Shown here one piece after another: positions 36,785 through 47,009 of a stretch of 64,000 nucleotides of DNA. Position numbers and translations under genes: made by a program. Every line of letters starts with the position of its first letter. Position 1 is the first letter of the stretch. Source of the stretch: Cyclina sinensis (taxonomy: Eukaryota > Mollusca > Bivalvia > Venerida > Veneridae); NCBI GenBank assembly GCA_012932295.1, contig JAAONU010000013.1, positions 10,504,821-10,568,820 on the forward strand. Reading direction: 5' to 3'. The notes below the pieces were generated by a model. That model was not told the origin of the DNA and made no database searches. It worked only from the letters and a program-made list of their open reading frames with translations.

Positions 36785-39700
36785 GTAGGGTTTTCATTTG
36801 TCGCATATTAAAAACATTTATGTAGCTTATGCAATTTTTTTTATATTTGCTAAACATACTCTGTTTTGACAGTGACAAAGTTATTTTTAATTATTTCAGT
36901 TAAGGAAAAGGGTTGAGCATCCACTACAAAATCACTGTACTGGACAACAATCGGCTAAAAAAAGTTCTGAATTAAATTTTTGGCGTTCGCTGAGCAATCG
37001 TGCCGAGGTCCAGTTCAGTTCTGACGTTTCAGTCGCCTCTGTGAGCAAGGCTGGCTCTCTACCGCATGCTGAAGGGAGCTTAATATCAGACCCTCAAAGT
37101 CCAGAGTCTGCGGGTTTTGACAATAATTCGAACACTTTTTCTGAGGTAAGATTTTCAAATGAAATAAAATTACATTTGTTAATATCAATATAAAAGGATA
37201 CTACGTCATCGCGCACCTGTTTAATGCTCCCTCGTAGATCAACAATCCGTCGATTGAAAGGTAATATGATCCTTTTCAATAACAAATCTGTAGAGTTACA
37301 AAAAATCATGTTGTGCACCAAAGATTTTTCTGATTTCATGCTGAAAAAACTTTCACCCGTTCTCAGGCCTAAACTAGAATTTTACATTATAAAAATTCTT
37401 TACGTAAATACAAAGCACACCAGCCAATCTTATAGGATTAAAAATAATTTAAGCTTATTGGAAACTTATTTGATATCATTAATATAAATCTTGAAATGTT
37501 ATAGCCAAGAATTATAGACAAATACAGTCAATCTTGTTATAGCAATATCAATAATTCAAATAGACTACAATCTTACTTAATATTTAATCATTCATTTGAA
37601 TAAGAAAATACAAGATAAACAATTAAAAATTGCACATAGAAAATTTAGAGTTTCCTCACATGACTTAGCAATAGGAAAAGGAAGATATACAAATACACCA
37701 CGAAACCAAAGACTCTGTAAATTTTGTAACATAGGTGTTCTAGAAAATGAATATCATTTTCTCCTAGTATGTCCAACCTACTCAAACCTGAGGAAACACT
37801 AGTTAATATCGTATTTCAGTCGATGGCCATCTATTTTTACATTCGAACAGTTAATGAACGTTAAGAATAAATCAGAACTTCAAATCAAATTATCCAAATA
37901 CATCTATGCAGCACAACGGCTTCGACTAATATTACTTTAGAATTTAAATAAAATTGCGTTAATGTATTAAATGTAAGTTTAATTGACAAGTTACTGTAAA
38001 TATCTATGTAACTACGATCTTCTCGTTTTTCCTTAATAATCTATGTCATGTTCACACTCATTGTTTTTTGTACTATTATATATAAGGCTAGGAGCTTTGA
38101 AAGCTCAATGCTAAATAAACTGTTGTTGTTGTTGTTGTTGTTGATACGTTTTGAAATTTGTTAGGATATCTTTTACTCATCATTAAGGTAAATTGCGATA
38201 ATGTTTGTTATGATTTTTAAGTAGTTTTCATTATGTTATAAACTTTTTTTGTGTTCTATTCTCGGCAGTCATTACGTTTTCATTATTTTTTGTAATAATG
38301 TTAATGACTGGACATTTGCATCCTCCACGTGGCCTCCAGCGGACATTCACCTTTTCCCCAATATACAACATTTTTTTCATAAAGTATTATTTATGCAAAT
38401 TTTGACAGAAATTATTGCTGGTATGCTAATAAAGAAAATACTTTAAATGTGTGTATGTTACGTGTTGTATAATGCTTAGATTTAAAATATTTTCTCCTTT
38501 AATTGTCAGCTAAAACTAACAGTTTTTTTTCACATTACATGATTTATTTATCACTCATTCTACTTGATAGGGATGTTGATTTTTTTTTCACATTGATCGT
38601 AACTTCTTGTTGAAACAACAAGATTGTTTCCTAAAAATGTTTGTTTAAGACTTGCATAATTAAACTTTGTTCTACAAAGTTAAATGAATAAAAGCCCAAT
38701 GAAATTCTGACTGACAAAAAAAAACAAATACAACATACATAATTGTGATAAAGGCACCCTTATTATTCAGTTTTCAGTTTCGGATTTCTTTTATTCACTC
38801 AGTGCATAGAAAACATGCAAAAATGACGAATTAACAATAAATAAGACAAAAAATAGTATTGTAACATTAGATAGTTTTTATTTCTTAGATCAGATCCGTA
38901 GACCGAGGGCTGAAAAGCTGAAAATAAGTCTTTTACATCCCACTACGATAAACACGCATTTGAGGTTTGAATTTAATAGCGAAAAAGGTTTATCGCGGTA
39001 AGCCCGAAACGGCATCTTTCACGCTTGAAACATATGTGAATAGTAAATACAAGGAGAGGCTGACACATAACAAACCGTAAATGTCTAAATTCAATTTGTT
39101 CCAGGTTGAGAGTTTTCTTAATGATCTACAAGAAGATATTTTCAAGGACGACGATTTGTCGGCAATAACACCGTCTTTGGTAGATCGTCCGCACACGGTA
39201 CGTTACCTTTAACTCTTAACCTGCTGGAACCGAAAGTGATCCGTGCCGTCTGACCAGGCTCTATACTGTTGGTGGCTCCATTTTTGTATTTTGATACTAA
39301 AATCCCATAAATTATGAATGGACTGTTCCAAATTCAAAGCTGGGCAAATCCATTACAAAAATTCAGCAGGTTAAGTGTTAAGACTATATTAAATAACATG
39401 TACTCTCCAAAGCTGTTGGTCAATAGGTCTACCTTATTTCATACTTTTCAGTGTTTAATTGAAAAACAGGTTTATATCTGAATGTTTTTGTTTAAACTTA
39501 AAGGTGCTTATTCACAGATTTTAGGTTAAACTTAGATTTTCTTTAAAAACACTGTTCTGAGTGTTTCGTCATTCTGATCAACTTAAATGTCTGTGGAATA
39601 AGTGATGCAGACTTAATTTTGGCATTAAATAAAAATTTGCCGCCAACTATGCCTTGAATTATTTTTCTATCACACTAAGTCTCCAAATCTCAGTTTTGCT

Positions 39701-42700
39701 CAGGTACTTAGAAATTAAATTTTGGTCAATAAAATGTAAATAAGCAACTTTAACAACGCATTTTTAACTCTGCCGTAGGAGAATGTATTATTCGATTTTA
39801 AGAAATATTCGACCGCAGATTTAGTCTAAAACATATCCATATTTGAAATTTAAGATAAATTAAAATAAGATTTTAAAAAATTAAAATAAGATTTCAAAGA
39901 CATTATTTTTAGTTTCTGTACAGTTTAAATAAAGAAGAAGAAAAAATCAGGTCTAAGCTAGATTCGACCCCGTGACCCTTAGTTCAGTAAAACGATAAGG
40001 GATGAGCTATTTAGCTACGCTTGCTATTTAAGTTTGTTTATCGTCTGTGCTTTTAGCCCATATGACCAACACCCATTGCAAAGTTTAGTCATTTTGTGGT
40101 GGATACAGCTAGATAAAGAGAGTATCCCATTCCAGAGACACCTGTAGTTTTGCCATGTTCGGTGCATTACAATGATACATAGGACCTCGGTTTAACCTCT
40201 CATCCGAGACAATTAGTGGTGGAAATTTGAGGCGAGGGATCGTACTCGGTACCACAGGATTACCAGTCCACTGCGTTATCACTGCTCCTACCTTGCTTTT
40301 CAATTATTGCCCATAATTATATAAAATTTACAATATAAAGTAAGCCTGTACCGTGACTAACGGGTTAAAGTATTTACTGACACAATATTACAAGACTATT
40401 AACTTTGAAGCATTTCCGTGACAAAAATAAGTCACTAGTAGCGTTCTTCAAAAATACAACTAGAATCTCTACATGTTTACTAATATTTTTTCTTTCTTAT
40501 GCATCATCGAACGAGATGCGGAATGGAAGTCACCAAAATGGTCGCCTTAAAAAGTTCATTTCATTTGCACTTTGTGATGATTGTTATTGCCTTACAGATG
40601 GCAAATATATAGTAAGGCAAACAGTGGTGACAAAACTATGGTCGCTGTGTTTAGGAACATTTTATGAACATCAGATGTAATTATTTTCAAGAGTGGCGGA
40701 GCTTTACATCTCATGTTCATTCCATGAAATATTTTCATTATTACACTAAACAAATAAATATCCTGTAATGTAATTTATTTTAGTGCAGGTATCATACACA
40801 GACCTGATAAAAACACCGAGGCAGAACGTGTCTAGGCCAGGGGGTCCAGGGGCATGATCTTCTGGGGTTTTTTTAATTTTTGCTACGATTTCCTGCGTTC
40901 TGCAGTAGTTTTGGTGGAATTAGGGCAAATTACAAAGATAACTGGGTGTTACTTTTAGAGCTATCGAAAATGGTATATGGGCCAAAAAAAGTGCATCAAC
41001 GTAGCTACGGGTCTGATATACTATATTAAGCCGTAATAGGCTTATATATTTTTTATTAAATACATCATACGGTAGACCTTTATCACAAAAATAGCTTGTA
41101 TTTTGGATTTCTAGGACACTAGGCATATTTACTTAGTATTTTTAAGGGCCGATTATCTCTTGTTTTTCTTATCTAATGTTTTGTAATTGATAGAAAAAAT
41201 GGCTGTCCATTTTTTAAAATAGAAAATGAGATATGAAAGCAATGGGAAATCGAGAAAATGTGGAAGCTCCTAGTGGAAAGCCTTTGTTCAGGGTGTATAA
41301 TGCTCTGCTCAGTGCGAATACGGTTCCTTATACATAAATTTCTATAACCAATTACATTTTGTGAATTGATATACGATTTTATAAAATAATTCGTAATACC
41401 GCAGATTAAACATGACCACATCTGACCTGATTATGGACTTCCGTTCGCCTGACGTCTTAGGTTATATAAAAGGCTGTATGAGGCCGTACATTCGGCAAAG
41501 ACTCTAAATAACAAATAATATATTTACCTTAGTGATATTAGAACCTAGAATAACTTGAATATTAACTATATACACCATTGTTTGTGAGTCATCGCTGTTT
41601 ACATAAGCGCCTCTTACACAACAGCTATAAATTAATGAAAGTAAACATAAAAATCATTATAAAACTACTCTTATTGTGCTGTCGTACTTTAACGACGAAG
41701 ATATGATATAAATCAAATAAGAATTTTAAAGAAAATGATATTGTTTTTCCGCATTTTGATGTACTTATAAAACCCCGTCTTCCTAATGTGTCACAGCTTG
41801 TCAACGTGACAGGTAAGTATAAACTTTTTAAAGGTAACTTAAGTAACACACACACATGACCCGATTCAGTGTGCTTCTAAAGTACATTTTCTTTCTTTAT
41901 AAACACGTAACATATTTTAAGTTTTTGTTGATAAAACATAAACGCAAGTGAACAATGATATATCTTTGTGTGAAATAAGCGTGTAAATATTTATAAGTGT
42001 TCCTTTTTTCTCGCTACAGAGTTCTGCCAGTCCTGACGATATTTTTGCTTCGATTAGGGAAGCGACCCCTAGACCTAAAACAACGCATGATGAATATCAT
42101 ACAAAATTCGGGGACAAAGAGAGAAGGAAGAAGGAGAATCATAATATGAGTATATATAATTTGTTTAGTTACATTTTTCTGGCTGGTAGTTTAATGTGAC
42201 TTGTCCTCTATGAATACCTTTGCCATTCTGACTTGTATGTGACTAAAACATGTGTATAATGATAGCACTTCGTTCATAACCGAACAAATAATCGCCATAA
42301 ACTTTTCAATTTTTTTCAGTTGAAAGAAGGAGAAGGTTTCACATCAATGACAGAATACAGGAACTAGGAACACTCCTGCCCCGGTATACAGACCCGTAAG
42401 AAAGTTATGTCTTGGTATCGTTATTAACATATTACAGTTTCGATGAACAGCTGAATAGATTAATGAGTTGATACGGTGGACCTGACTGCCTCGGGTTCAA
42501 AGTCATTCAGGCTTTGACATAAAATGATTTGGAAATTGAAACGCGTCTTCGTTATGCAGGCGTCACACTGTCCCGAAATTGACATCAGATGGAAACACGA
42601 TAATGGAAATGTTCAAATTCGGCTCTGATCGTGAAAACATCGGGCCATTCGTGAGGGCACCATAAGCCATCGTATGGTCGCCGGTGAATTTTTTCAGGCT

Positions 42701-45441
42701 CCGGCAGCAACTTCGTGAGCGGTGGCAAAATCTTTGGCATGCCAAAAAATTGCCGGAAGGCCTTGCAAAGGTTCATTTTCGTGTTGAATTCGTTTGTCTA
42801 TTTAGTCCTGCGTAAGGCCATCGTGAGAGCATCTTGTCAAATCGTGTCATCTTCGTGTTTTCTTCGTGTAATCATCGGTGTCTTGGGGCAATTTTTGCCT
42901 CACGAAGACAATACGAAGGAAACAAGAAGTCGCTCGATTGTCTTAGGGAGGCAACCCGACTACGTGAAACCCTCGTAATGCCGACGTGTATCAATCGTAT
43001 TATAATACGATGAAATCAAGATGGGACCACATTGTCGACAAACACTGCCAAATTTGAGAAGGTGAATGCTGCAGAAACTCTTTTGAATGCTGAGGAGACC
43101 TCCTATACTGCTGAGGAGACCTTTCAAACTGCTGAGGGGAGACCTGGAACCCTCGGGTGAATGCTCTGAGGTTTTATTTGGACAAGGTCTGACACCTTTC
43201 TTCGATTTCTTCCACTTCTCCTCTGGATCACCAGTTTCTTCGTTTCTTCTCCTGAGTTCTTCCAGCCATCTTTTTCCCCCGGCCTCTACCAGCCTTGGTG
43301 GCATTTTAAATTGGGTTTAAGTTGAATTAAATTTGACAAAGTTGAAATGCATTATGTACTCTCCGATCAGCAAACGAATTTCCCACGGTCGACCGACGGT
43401 TTTATAACATCGGGAAGTCACGTGACGCCTTCGGGACCTAGTTCGAACGCACCGTTCTCGCTATACGACGCCGTGACGCCGTCGTGTGACCTTCGTTTGG
43501 CCTGCGGGAAAACTTCGTTATAAAAAGCACATATTCCTGTTGCTTTCGTGTATGGTTCGGGTGCAATCGTGTGACCTTCTGTAGGCCTCGTTCTTGCTTC
43601 GGCTAAGGATTGGCTGTTGAATCAAGTTCGAGTTGATCTTCGCGCAAAATTCAAAATTCCATATTCATATGGCCATCTGATATCAAATTCGGGACAGTGT
43701 GATGCCTGCATTACAGCTATTGATACTGTTCTAGGTTGTACGTTGTAACGTTTTAAGTCTCAAATTTAAGAAGGTTAGTCTTCTTGTTGTTTTTTCTCAA
43801 TAAAATATGTTTTTATACTCCCGAACGGAGACATATAGTTTTTGAACTGTCCGTCCGTCAGTCCGTCTGTCAGTCCGTCAGTCCGTCCGAAAACTTTAAC
43901 ATTGGCTATAACTTCCTTATTAGTGAGTGGATTTACTTCATACTTGGACACAACATCCCTTTGGACAAGACCTTTCCACTGACATATATTTATTTGACCT
44001 TGACCCCTGAATATTCAATTGTCCGAAAACTAATATTTGGCCATATCTTCCAAATTAGTTAGTGGATATACTTCATACTTAAACATAACACCCTGACAAG
44101 ACCTTCCCACTGACTCTATATTTATTTGACCTTGACTCCCTGAATGACCTTCACCTTGAAGATCCAATTGTCCAACAAATTTAACATTGGCTATAACTTC
44201 CCTATTAGTCAGTGGATTTACTTCATACTTGGATACAACACCACTTTGGACAAGGCCATCTCACTGACGTACACTCATTTGACCTTGACCCCTGAATGAC
44301 CTTCACCTTGAAGATCCAATTGTCCGAAAACTTTAACATTCCTTATAACTTCCTTATTAGTAGGTGGATTTGCTTCATACTTGAACACAATACCCCTTTG
44401 AATAAGACCTTCCCACTGACCTAGATTTATTTGACCTTGACTCCTGAATGAAGCTCAGCTCAAAGTTTAAAGCACCACTTTCGCGGGCATTGTCATCTTA
44501 CAGTGTACAGTTCTTAATGTAGAAATTGTTCTACTAAATATGTAATTGTTTGATGACGTATGATTATGACTCTGGTGAGACAGATTATCGGCGGAACAAA
44601 AAGGCTAGAGACAGGACAGAAATTAACCTTTTTTACTGTTTGCATATAGTGATAATATCAAGTGACATTGTTAAAACTTTTATATTATATTCCAGTCGGA
44701 TGGAACTTATTCTTGAATATAAGGAATATTGCTTTAAAAAAAAATTAAAAAAAAACTGCATTTTTTTAAAATTTTATTCTTTAGGAAAGGTCGTCGAAAC
44801 AAGGGCACGATCCTGAAAGCTTCAGTCGAATATATCAAGAAACTGAAGAAAGACCAAGAACGGTTTGGAAAGCTAGATGAAAGAATAAAACAAAATGAAC
44901 TGCAATATAAAACTATGATGACCAGAATTAAGGTAAGCACTGAAGCCTTTACAGAGGAACGTTGATCTTATAAGACGTACATTTAACATTTAGGTAAGTG
45001 TGTGACACTATGAGACTTAACATCTATTTGTCCAGATTTCTTAAAGAAATACATTGATCAGTGTTGTTGTTTTTTTTTTTCAAATTACAGAAACTGGAGT
45101 TATTGCTTAAGACGAGAAGTACATTCAAAGAATTTTCTAAAGAACAAATTGTGTCTCAAAGTAAAAGTAAAGCAAGTGGAATGCACATCGTCGAAACAAA
45201 AAGCATAAACTTCAATGCAATGTCAGCGGAGTCAGAAATAGACTCAAACATGGAGGCGACGTCTACCTCTTCAAGAGCTAACAGTGTTCCACTGGAATCA
45301 GATGTTTCAACAGCCAACTCAGCTACATATGACTTAGATGATGTTTTAGATGACAGTTCTGTGCCCTCTACAGACTCCTTATTTTCAGTCCAGTCTGTAA
45401 GTTCTGGATTGGACGAGGATTATATTGGATGCAATGAATAA
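36431..45441 (+). CDS. MITF-like: MITF/TFE-family bHLH-zipper transcription factor (seven exons)
   Basis: Exons 36431-36784, 36900-37145, 39105-39197, 42020-42149, 42320-42395, 44785-44932 and 45091-45441 join in frame to about 465 residues. All introns are GT-AG (phases 0,0,0,1,2,0). The basic region KKENHNMIERRRRF (about 268-281) has the H-E-R triad (H272, E276, R280) that reads CACGTG. Helix 1 is [14 protein letters not shown] and helix 2 is [16 protein letters not shown]. Zipper positions L320, F327, I334, Y341, I348, L355 fall exactly seven apart. MITF/TFEB proteins act in the nucleus and, in vertebrates, drive lysosome, autophagy and pigment programmes. The N-terminal exons are acidic/serine-rich and poorly conserved by eye, so the first exon and start are uncertain. 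The loop (DPKGRRNKG, against the family's DPDMRWNKG) marks a divergent member. Confidence 0.9.
36900..37145 (+). CDS. MITF-like: MITF/TFE-like gene, exon 2
   Basis: 82 codons from acceptor TTATTTCAG to donor GAG|GTAAGA, open only in the frame that joins its neighbours. Serine-rich, with SDPQSPES and LISDPQSP motifs of phosphorylation type. Too short and without an ATG to stand alone. Confidence 0.65.
37505..38143 (+). mobile_element. Non-LTR retrotransposon 3' end (5'-truncated LINE)
   Basis: The frame 37596-37940 encodes the C-terminal zinc-knuckle region of a LINE reverse-transcriptase protein: [16 protein letters not shown], then CKFCN and [14 protein letters not shown]. One in-frame TAG (37800-37802) stands where such proteins usually have Tyr, and the frame continues to TAG at 37938. 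Upstream, 37505-37595 gives diverged LINE-like residues in another frame ([15 protein letters not shown]). The element ends in (GTT)n. It lies in the same orientation as the MITF/TFE-like gene, in its intron 2, and is dead. Confidence 0.8.
38116..38143 (+). repeat. (GTT)n LINE tail
   Basis: Eight or nine TTG/GTT units directly follow 'caatgctaaataaac', the usual way some LINE clades end. Confidence 0.85.
39105..39197 (+). CDS. MITF-like: MITF/TFE-like gene, exon 3 (acidic segment)
   Basis: 31 codons, [18 protein letters not shown] onward, with acceptor TTGTTCCAG and donor ACG|GTACGT. The acidic/hydrophobic pattern and place match the transactivation helix just N-terminal to the bHLH in MITF/TFE proteins. 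Confidence 0.7.
39213..39377. mobile_element. MITE flanked by TTAA, TTAACCTGCTG type
   Basis: CTCTTAACCTGCTGGA at the left faces TTCAGCAGGTTAAGTG at the right, with TTAA directly outside both ends (39209-39212 and 39378-39381). 165 bp, non-coding. It starts 15 bases after exon 3 of the MITF/TFE-like gene. Confidence 0.75.
39502..39749. mobile_element. MITE flanked by TTAA, copy 2 of the 35562 family
   Basis: TTAA|AGGTGCTTATTCAC ... GTAAATAAGCAACT|TTAA. The interior aligns with 35562-35898 ('tttctgtcacactatctctcc' there, 'tttctatcacactaagtctcc' here). It lies in intron 3 of the MITF/TFE-like gene. Confidence 0.75.
40027..40290 (-). repeat. SINE family A copy in intron 3 of the MITF/TFE-like gene
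   Basis: Minus-strand copy from 'tcgtctgtgcttttagcccatatgacc' to the tRNA-like head 'gattaccagtccactgcgttatcactg'. More diverged than the 34-35 kb copies. Confidence 0.7.
40300..42019 (+). other. Remainder of intron 3 of the MITF/TFE-like gene
   Basis: AT-rich, with only short frames (91 codons at 40405, 82 codons on the minus strand at 41173) lacking recognisable domains or matching splice phases. Confidence 0.5.
42020..42149 (+). CDS. MITF-like: MITF/TFE-like gene, exon 4 (start of basic region)
   Basis: 43 codons plus one base, acceptor CGCTACAG and donor A|GTATAT, phase 1. Ends [11 protein letters not shown]. The split codon with exon 5 gives Ile, restoring the family's NHN(L/M)IERRRRF. 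Confidence 0.88.
42320..42395 (+). CDS. MITF-like: MITF/TFE-like gene, exon 5 (basic region and helix 1)
   Basis: A 76-base exon encoding (I)[15 protein letters not shown], then [10 protein letters not shown], with acceptor TTTTTTCAG and donor CC|GTAAGA. Both boundaries match the conserved exon pattern of MITF/TFE genes. Confidence 0.92.
42555..43710. mobile_element. Terminal-inverted-repeat DNA transposon, non-autonomous, TTA target duplication
   Basis: TGCAGGCGTCACACTGTCCC at the left and its near-exact complement at the right extend as about 38-bp inverted repeats with three mismatches, flanked by TTA on both sides (42552-42554 and 43711-43713). A 3-bp TTA/TAA duplication suits PIF/Harbinger elements, though the terminal bases are not diagnostic. 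The interior is GC- and CpG-rich compared with the intron and holds short frames (a 114-codon minus-strand one at 42960-43304) without a transposase domain. It lies in intron 5 of the MITF/TFE-like gene. Confidence 0.8.
43417..43426. promoter_or_regulatory. Perfect palindromic CLEAR box (MITF/TFE site)
   Basis: GTCACGTGAC is the exact consensus bound by TFEB/TFE3/MITF. It is inside the transposon at 42555-43710, in intron 5 of the MITF/TFE-like gene itself, so it could support autoregulation. Use is not shown. Confidence 0.45.
43813..44515 (+). repeat. Dispersed 'GTCCGTCC' repeat with four internal units
   Basis: Starts ACTCCCGAACGGAGACATAT (short hairpin), then GTCCGTCCGTCAGTCCGTC. Four units of about 145 bp follow ('taacattggctataacttcc' ... 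'tatttatttgaccttgac'). Ends 'ggcattgtcatcttacagtg' then 'tacagttctt'. Relatives with one unit lie at 56068 and 59279. In intron 5 of the MITF/TFE-like gene. Confidence 0.8.
44785..44932 (+). CDS. MITF-like: MITF/TFE-like gene, exon 6 (helix 2 and zipper)
   Basis: Encodes [17 protein letters not shown] and most of the leucine zipper, ending TRIK at AAG|GTAAGC. Its first base completes the proline codon begun in exon 5. Confidence 0.92.
45091..45441 (+). CDS. MITF-like: MITF/TFE-like gene, exon 7 (zipper end and C-terminus)
   Basis: 116 codons plus TAA after acceptor AAATTACAG. Begins KLELLLKT (last zipper heptad). Then comes an acidic, serine-rich tail ([17 protein letters not shown]) resembling the C-terminal LEDILMDD region of MITF. 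An internal GTAAGT at 45397 allows an alternative ending (see 45681). Confidence 0.85.
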   Translation, partial: KLELLLKTRSTFKEFSKEQIVSQSKSKASGMHIVETKSINFNAMSAESEIDSNMEATSTSSRANSVPLESDVSTANSATYDLDDVLDDSSVPSTDSLFSVQSVSSGLDEDYIGCNE

Positions 45442-45442
45442 C

Positions 45443-45498
45443 AACATCAAACCTCGAAATAATTTCTATCAACATCAAACCTCGAAATAATTTATATC
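45443..45498 (+). repeat. 28-bp tandem duplication in the 3'UTR
   Basis: AACATCAAACCTCGAAATAA plus 'tttctatc' is repeated once, directly after the stop codon of exon 7, with one base changed. Confidence 0.9.
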
Positions 45499-45680
45499 GG
45501 GCTGATAATATTTTGAACCACTCTCACTGCCATGGTAATTACCGAAGAATGATTATCATGATATGACAAGGGTGTTGGTGCTTTAAGTGTTCAAGTTATT
45601 GGTTTTGTTGCGAATCATTTGTTGATTATTGATACGTATAATTATATGTGGTAACGTATTGTTAAAATGTTTCTGTTTAG

Positions 45681-45806
45681 GAATCAATGATTGACCAAGA
45701 ATTACCAAGACTTCTGAAATCTGAGCTGGACAGTAAGAGTGGAGAAACTGTTTTAAGTAGAGTGGTCTACAATATCACTATCACTGCTTATGGAAATTCT
45801 AACTGA
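45681..45806 (+). CDS. MITF-like: Candidate alternative last exon of the MITF/TFE-like gene
   Basis: If the in-exon donor TCT|GTAAGT (45397) joins the acceptor TTCTGTTTAG ending at 45680, both in phase 0, the last 15 residues of exon 7 are replaced by 41 new ones starting ESMIDQELPRLLKSELDS and ending at TGA. RNA evidence is needed. Confidence 0.4.
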   Translation, partial: ESMIDQELPRLLKSELDSKSGETVLSRVVYNITITAYGNSN

Positions 45807-46225
45807 AAAATCATAAAGGTATCATCAAGAATAATTGATACGGTAATATAATGACTTTTCTTATAATGGCTGTAGTGGCTAACGCTTGGAAATGAGAGGA
45901 TATATTGAATTGTAATAATTAGTAAAGAAGTATCAAAATATAAATGTGGAAAGTTTCCTGAAATTCATAACAGGAGGTATATTTACATAAAACCGTAAAA
46001 AAAGAAGTGTTTAGGTAAGCAACATATGCCAGGTCTTCTATTTGAAACAAGCTAACCTTTTTGAAGTTGGAACAATAGTATTTTTCTGAAACAAACATGT
46101 GCTCCAGACAAGAAAGGGTACATATTCAGTCTGTTACTTCTTAAAAGTGTAACAAAAATGTTCCAGTATCTGTTGAAAAATGAAATGCCATTTTTACAAG
46201 GTGTTCATTATCTGATATGTTTTTT
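45807..46225. other. Intergenic, nothing recognised
   Basis: AT-rich tail beyond the MITF/TFE-like gene; no polyadenylation signal is clear. Confidence 0.45.
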
Positions 46226-46227
46226 AC

Positions 46228-46602
46228 TTTGTTACGGTCCAGTGCACACCATATGCTTTTCATTGTATAAATATAAGCTCTTCCAATCTGTTACAAAGAA
46301 TCGATTGTCTAGAACGTTGGTTTTCTATTCGGGAAGATCTGAGTTCATATCCCGCTCTGGGTGATATTCCTAAAGATGCACTGCATCTTTCTGTTATTAA
46401 CTTCCATATTCGGTCCAGTAAAACCCTCCTGGCCTGAGTTATGATAAACAAAATTTTTTTTTTTTCAAAATATCTGATATGAAAATAAACTTACCCATTC
46501 GTCATCATAAATGATGATTTTCTCAAGCAGGGACGTGTTACGGTCTATGGCACACCCGCCTATAACTGTATAAATACAACCTCTGACAACTGCATCAGGG
46601 AA
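46228..46602 (+). repeat. SINE family B copy plus partial second unit
   Basis: 'gttacggtccag', TTGTATAAATATAAGC, a degenerate tRNA-like head with 'gatctgagttcatatcccgc', 'ctaaagatgcactgcatc', then 'cattcgtcatcataaatgatg' and 'gtgttacggtct', TGTATAAATACAACC. Same order as 21040-21430. Confidence 0.7.
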
Positions 46603-46874
46603 GGAGCGGATGTGGTCCAGTGGTAACGCGCTGGACTGGTATAATAGGGATCCCGAGTTCGATCCCTCGCTCCTCCACTAAAATTCTTTCGGGTGAGACA
46701 TTAAATCGAGGTCCCATGTATCAGTGCTATACACTGAGCATGCAAAAGAACCGGGAGTCTCTCTGGAATGGGATGCTTTCTGTATCTTGCACTACCCCTC
46801 CAACATAAAATAACTAATCTCTTCAGGGGGCGTCGGTCATATGGGCAACCGGTACCGACGATAAATAAGTTCAA

Positions 46875-46875
<1 letters not shown>
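46603..46875 (+). repeat. SINE family A, best copy (tRNA-like head)
   Basis: Head GGAGCGGATGTGG with A box TGGTCCAGTGG, and B box GAGTTCGATCC followed by CGCTCCTCCA. The body includes 'cccatgtatcagtgctatac' and CATATGGGCAACCGGTACCG, ending before (AGAT)n. It is a SINE and not a tRNA gene: the T stem does not pair. Confidence 0.85.
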
Positions 46876-46928
<53 letters not shown>

Positions 46929-46929
46929 G
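46876..46929 (+). repeat. (AGAT)n tail
   Basis: About 13 AGAT units form the 3' tail of the SINE. Confidence 0.95.
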
Positions 46930-46934
46930 CATAT

Positions 46935-47005
46935 TTGGCTGAGTAGTCTTGAGCAGTGGTTTTCGATGCAGGAGGACCTGTGTTCGAATCCCGTTCTGAG
47001 TTTTC
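46935..47005 (+). repeat. Another tRNA-like SINE head
   Basis: A box TGGCTGAGTAGTC and B box GTGTTCGAATCCC, 45 bases apart. The body after it is unassigned. Confidence 0.5.
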
Positions 47006-47009
47006 TTTT

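Noticed and set aside
42960..43304. Minus-strand 114-codon frame within the TIR element, charged N-terminus
   Set aside because: No transposase or DNA-binding motif could be identified; kept only as part of the element.
46603..46678. Looks like a tRNA gene with A and B boxes and an acceptor-type stem
   Set aside because: The T stem does not pair, the sequence continues into a repeated body with an (AGAT)n tail, and diverged copies occur at 34-35 and 40 kb. It is a SINE head.
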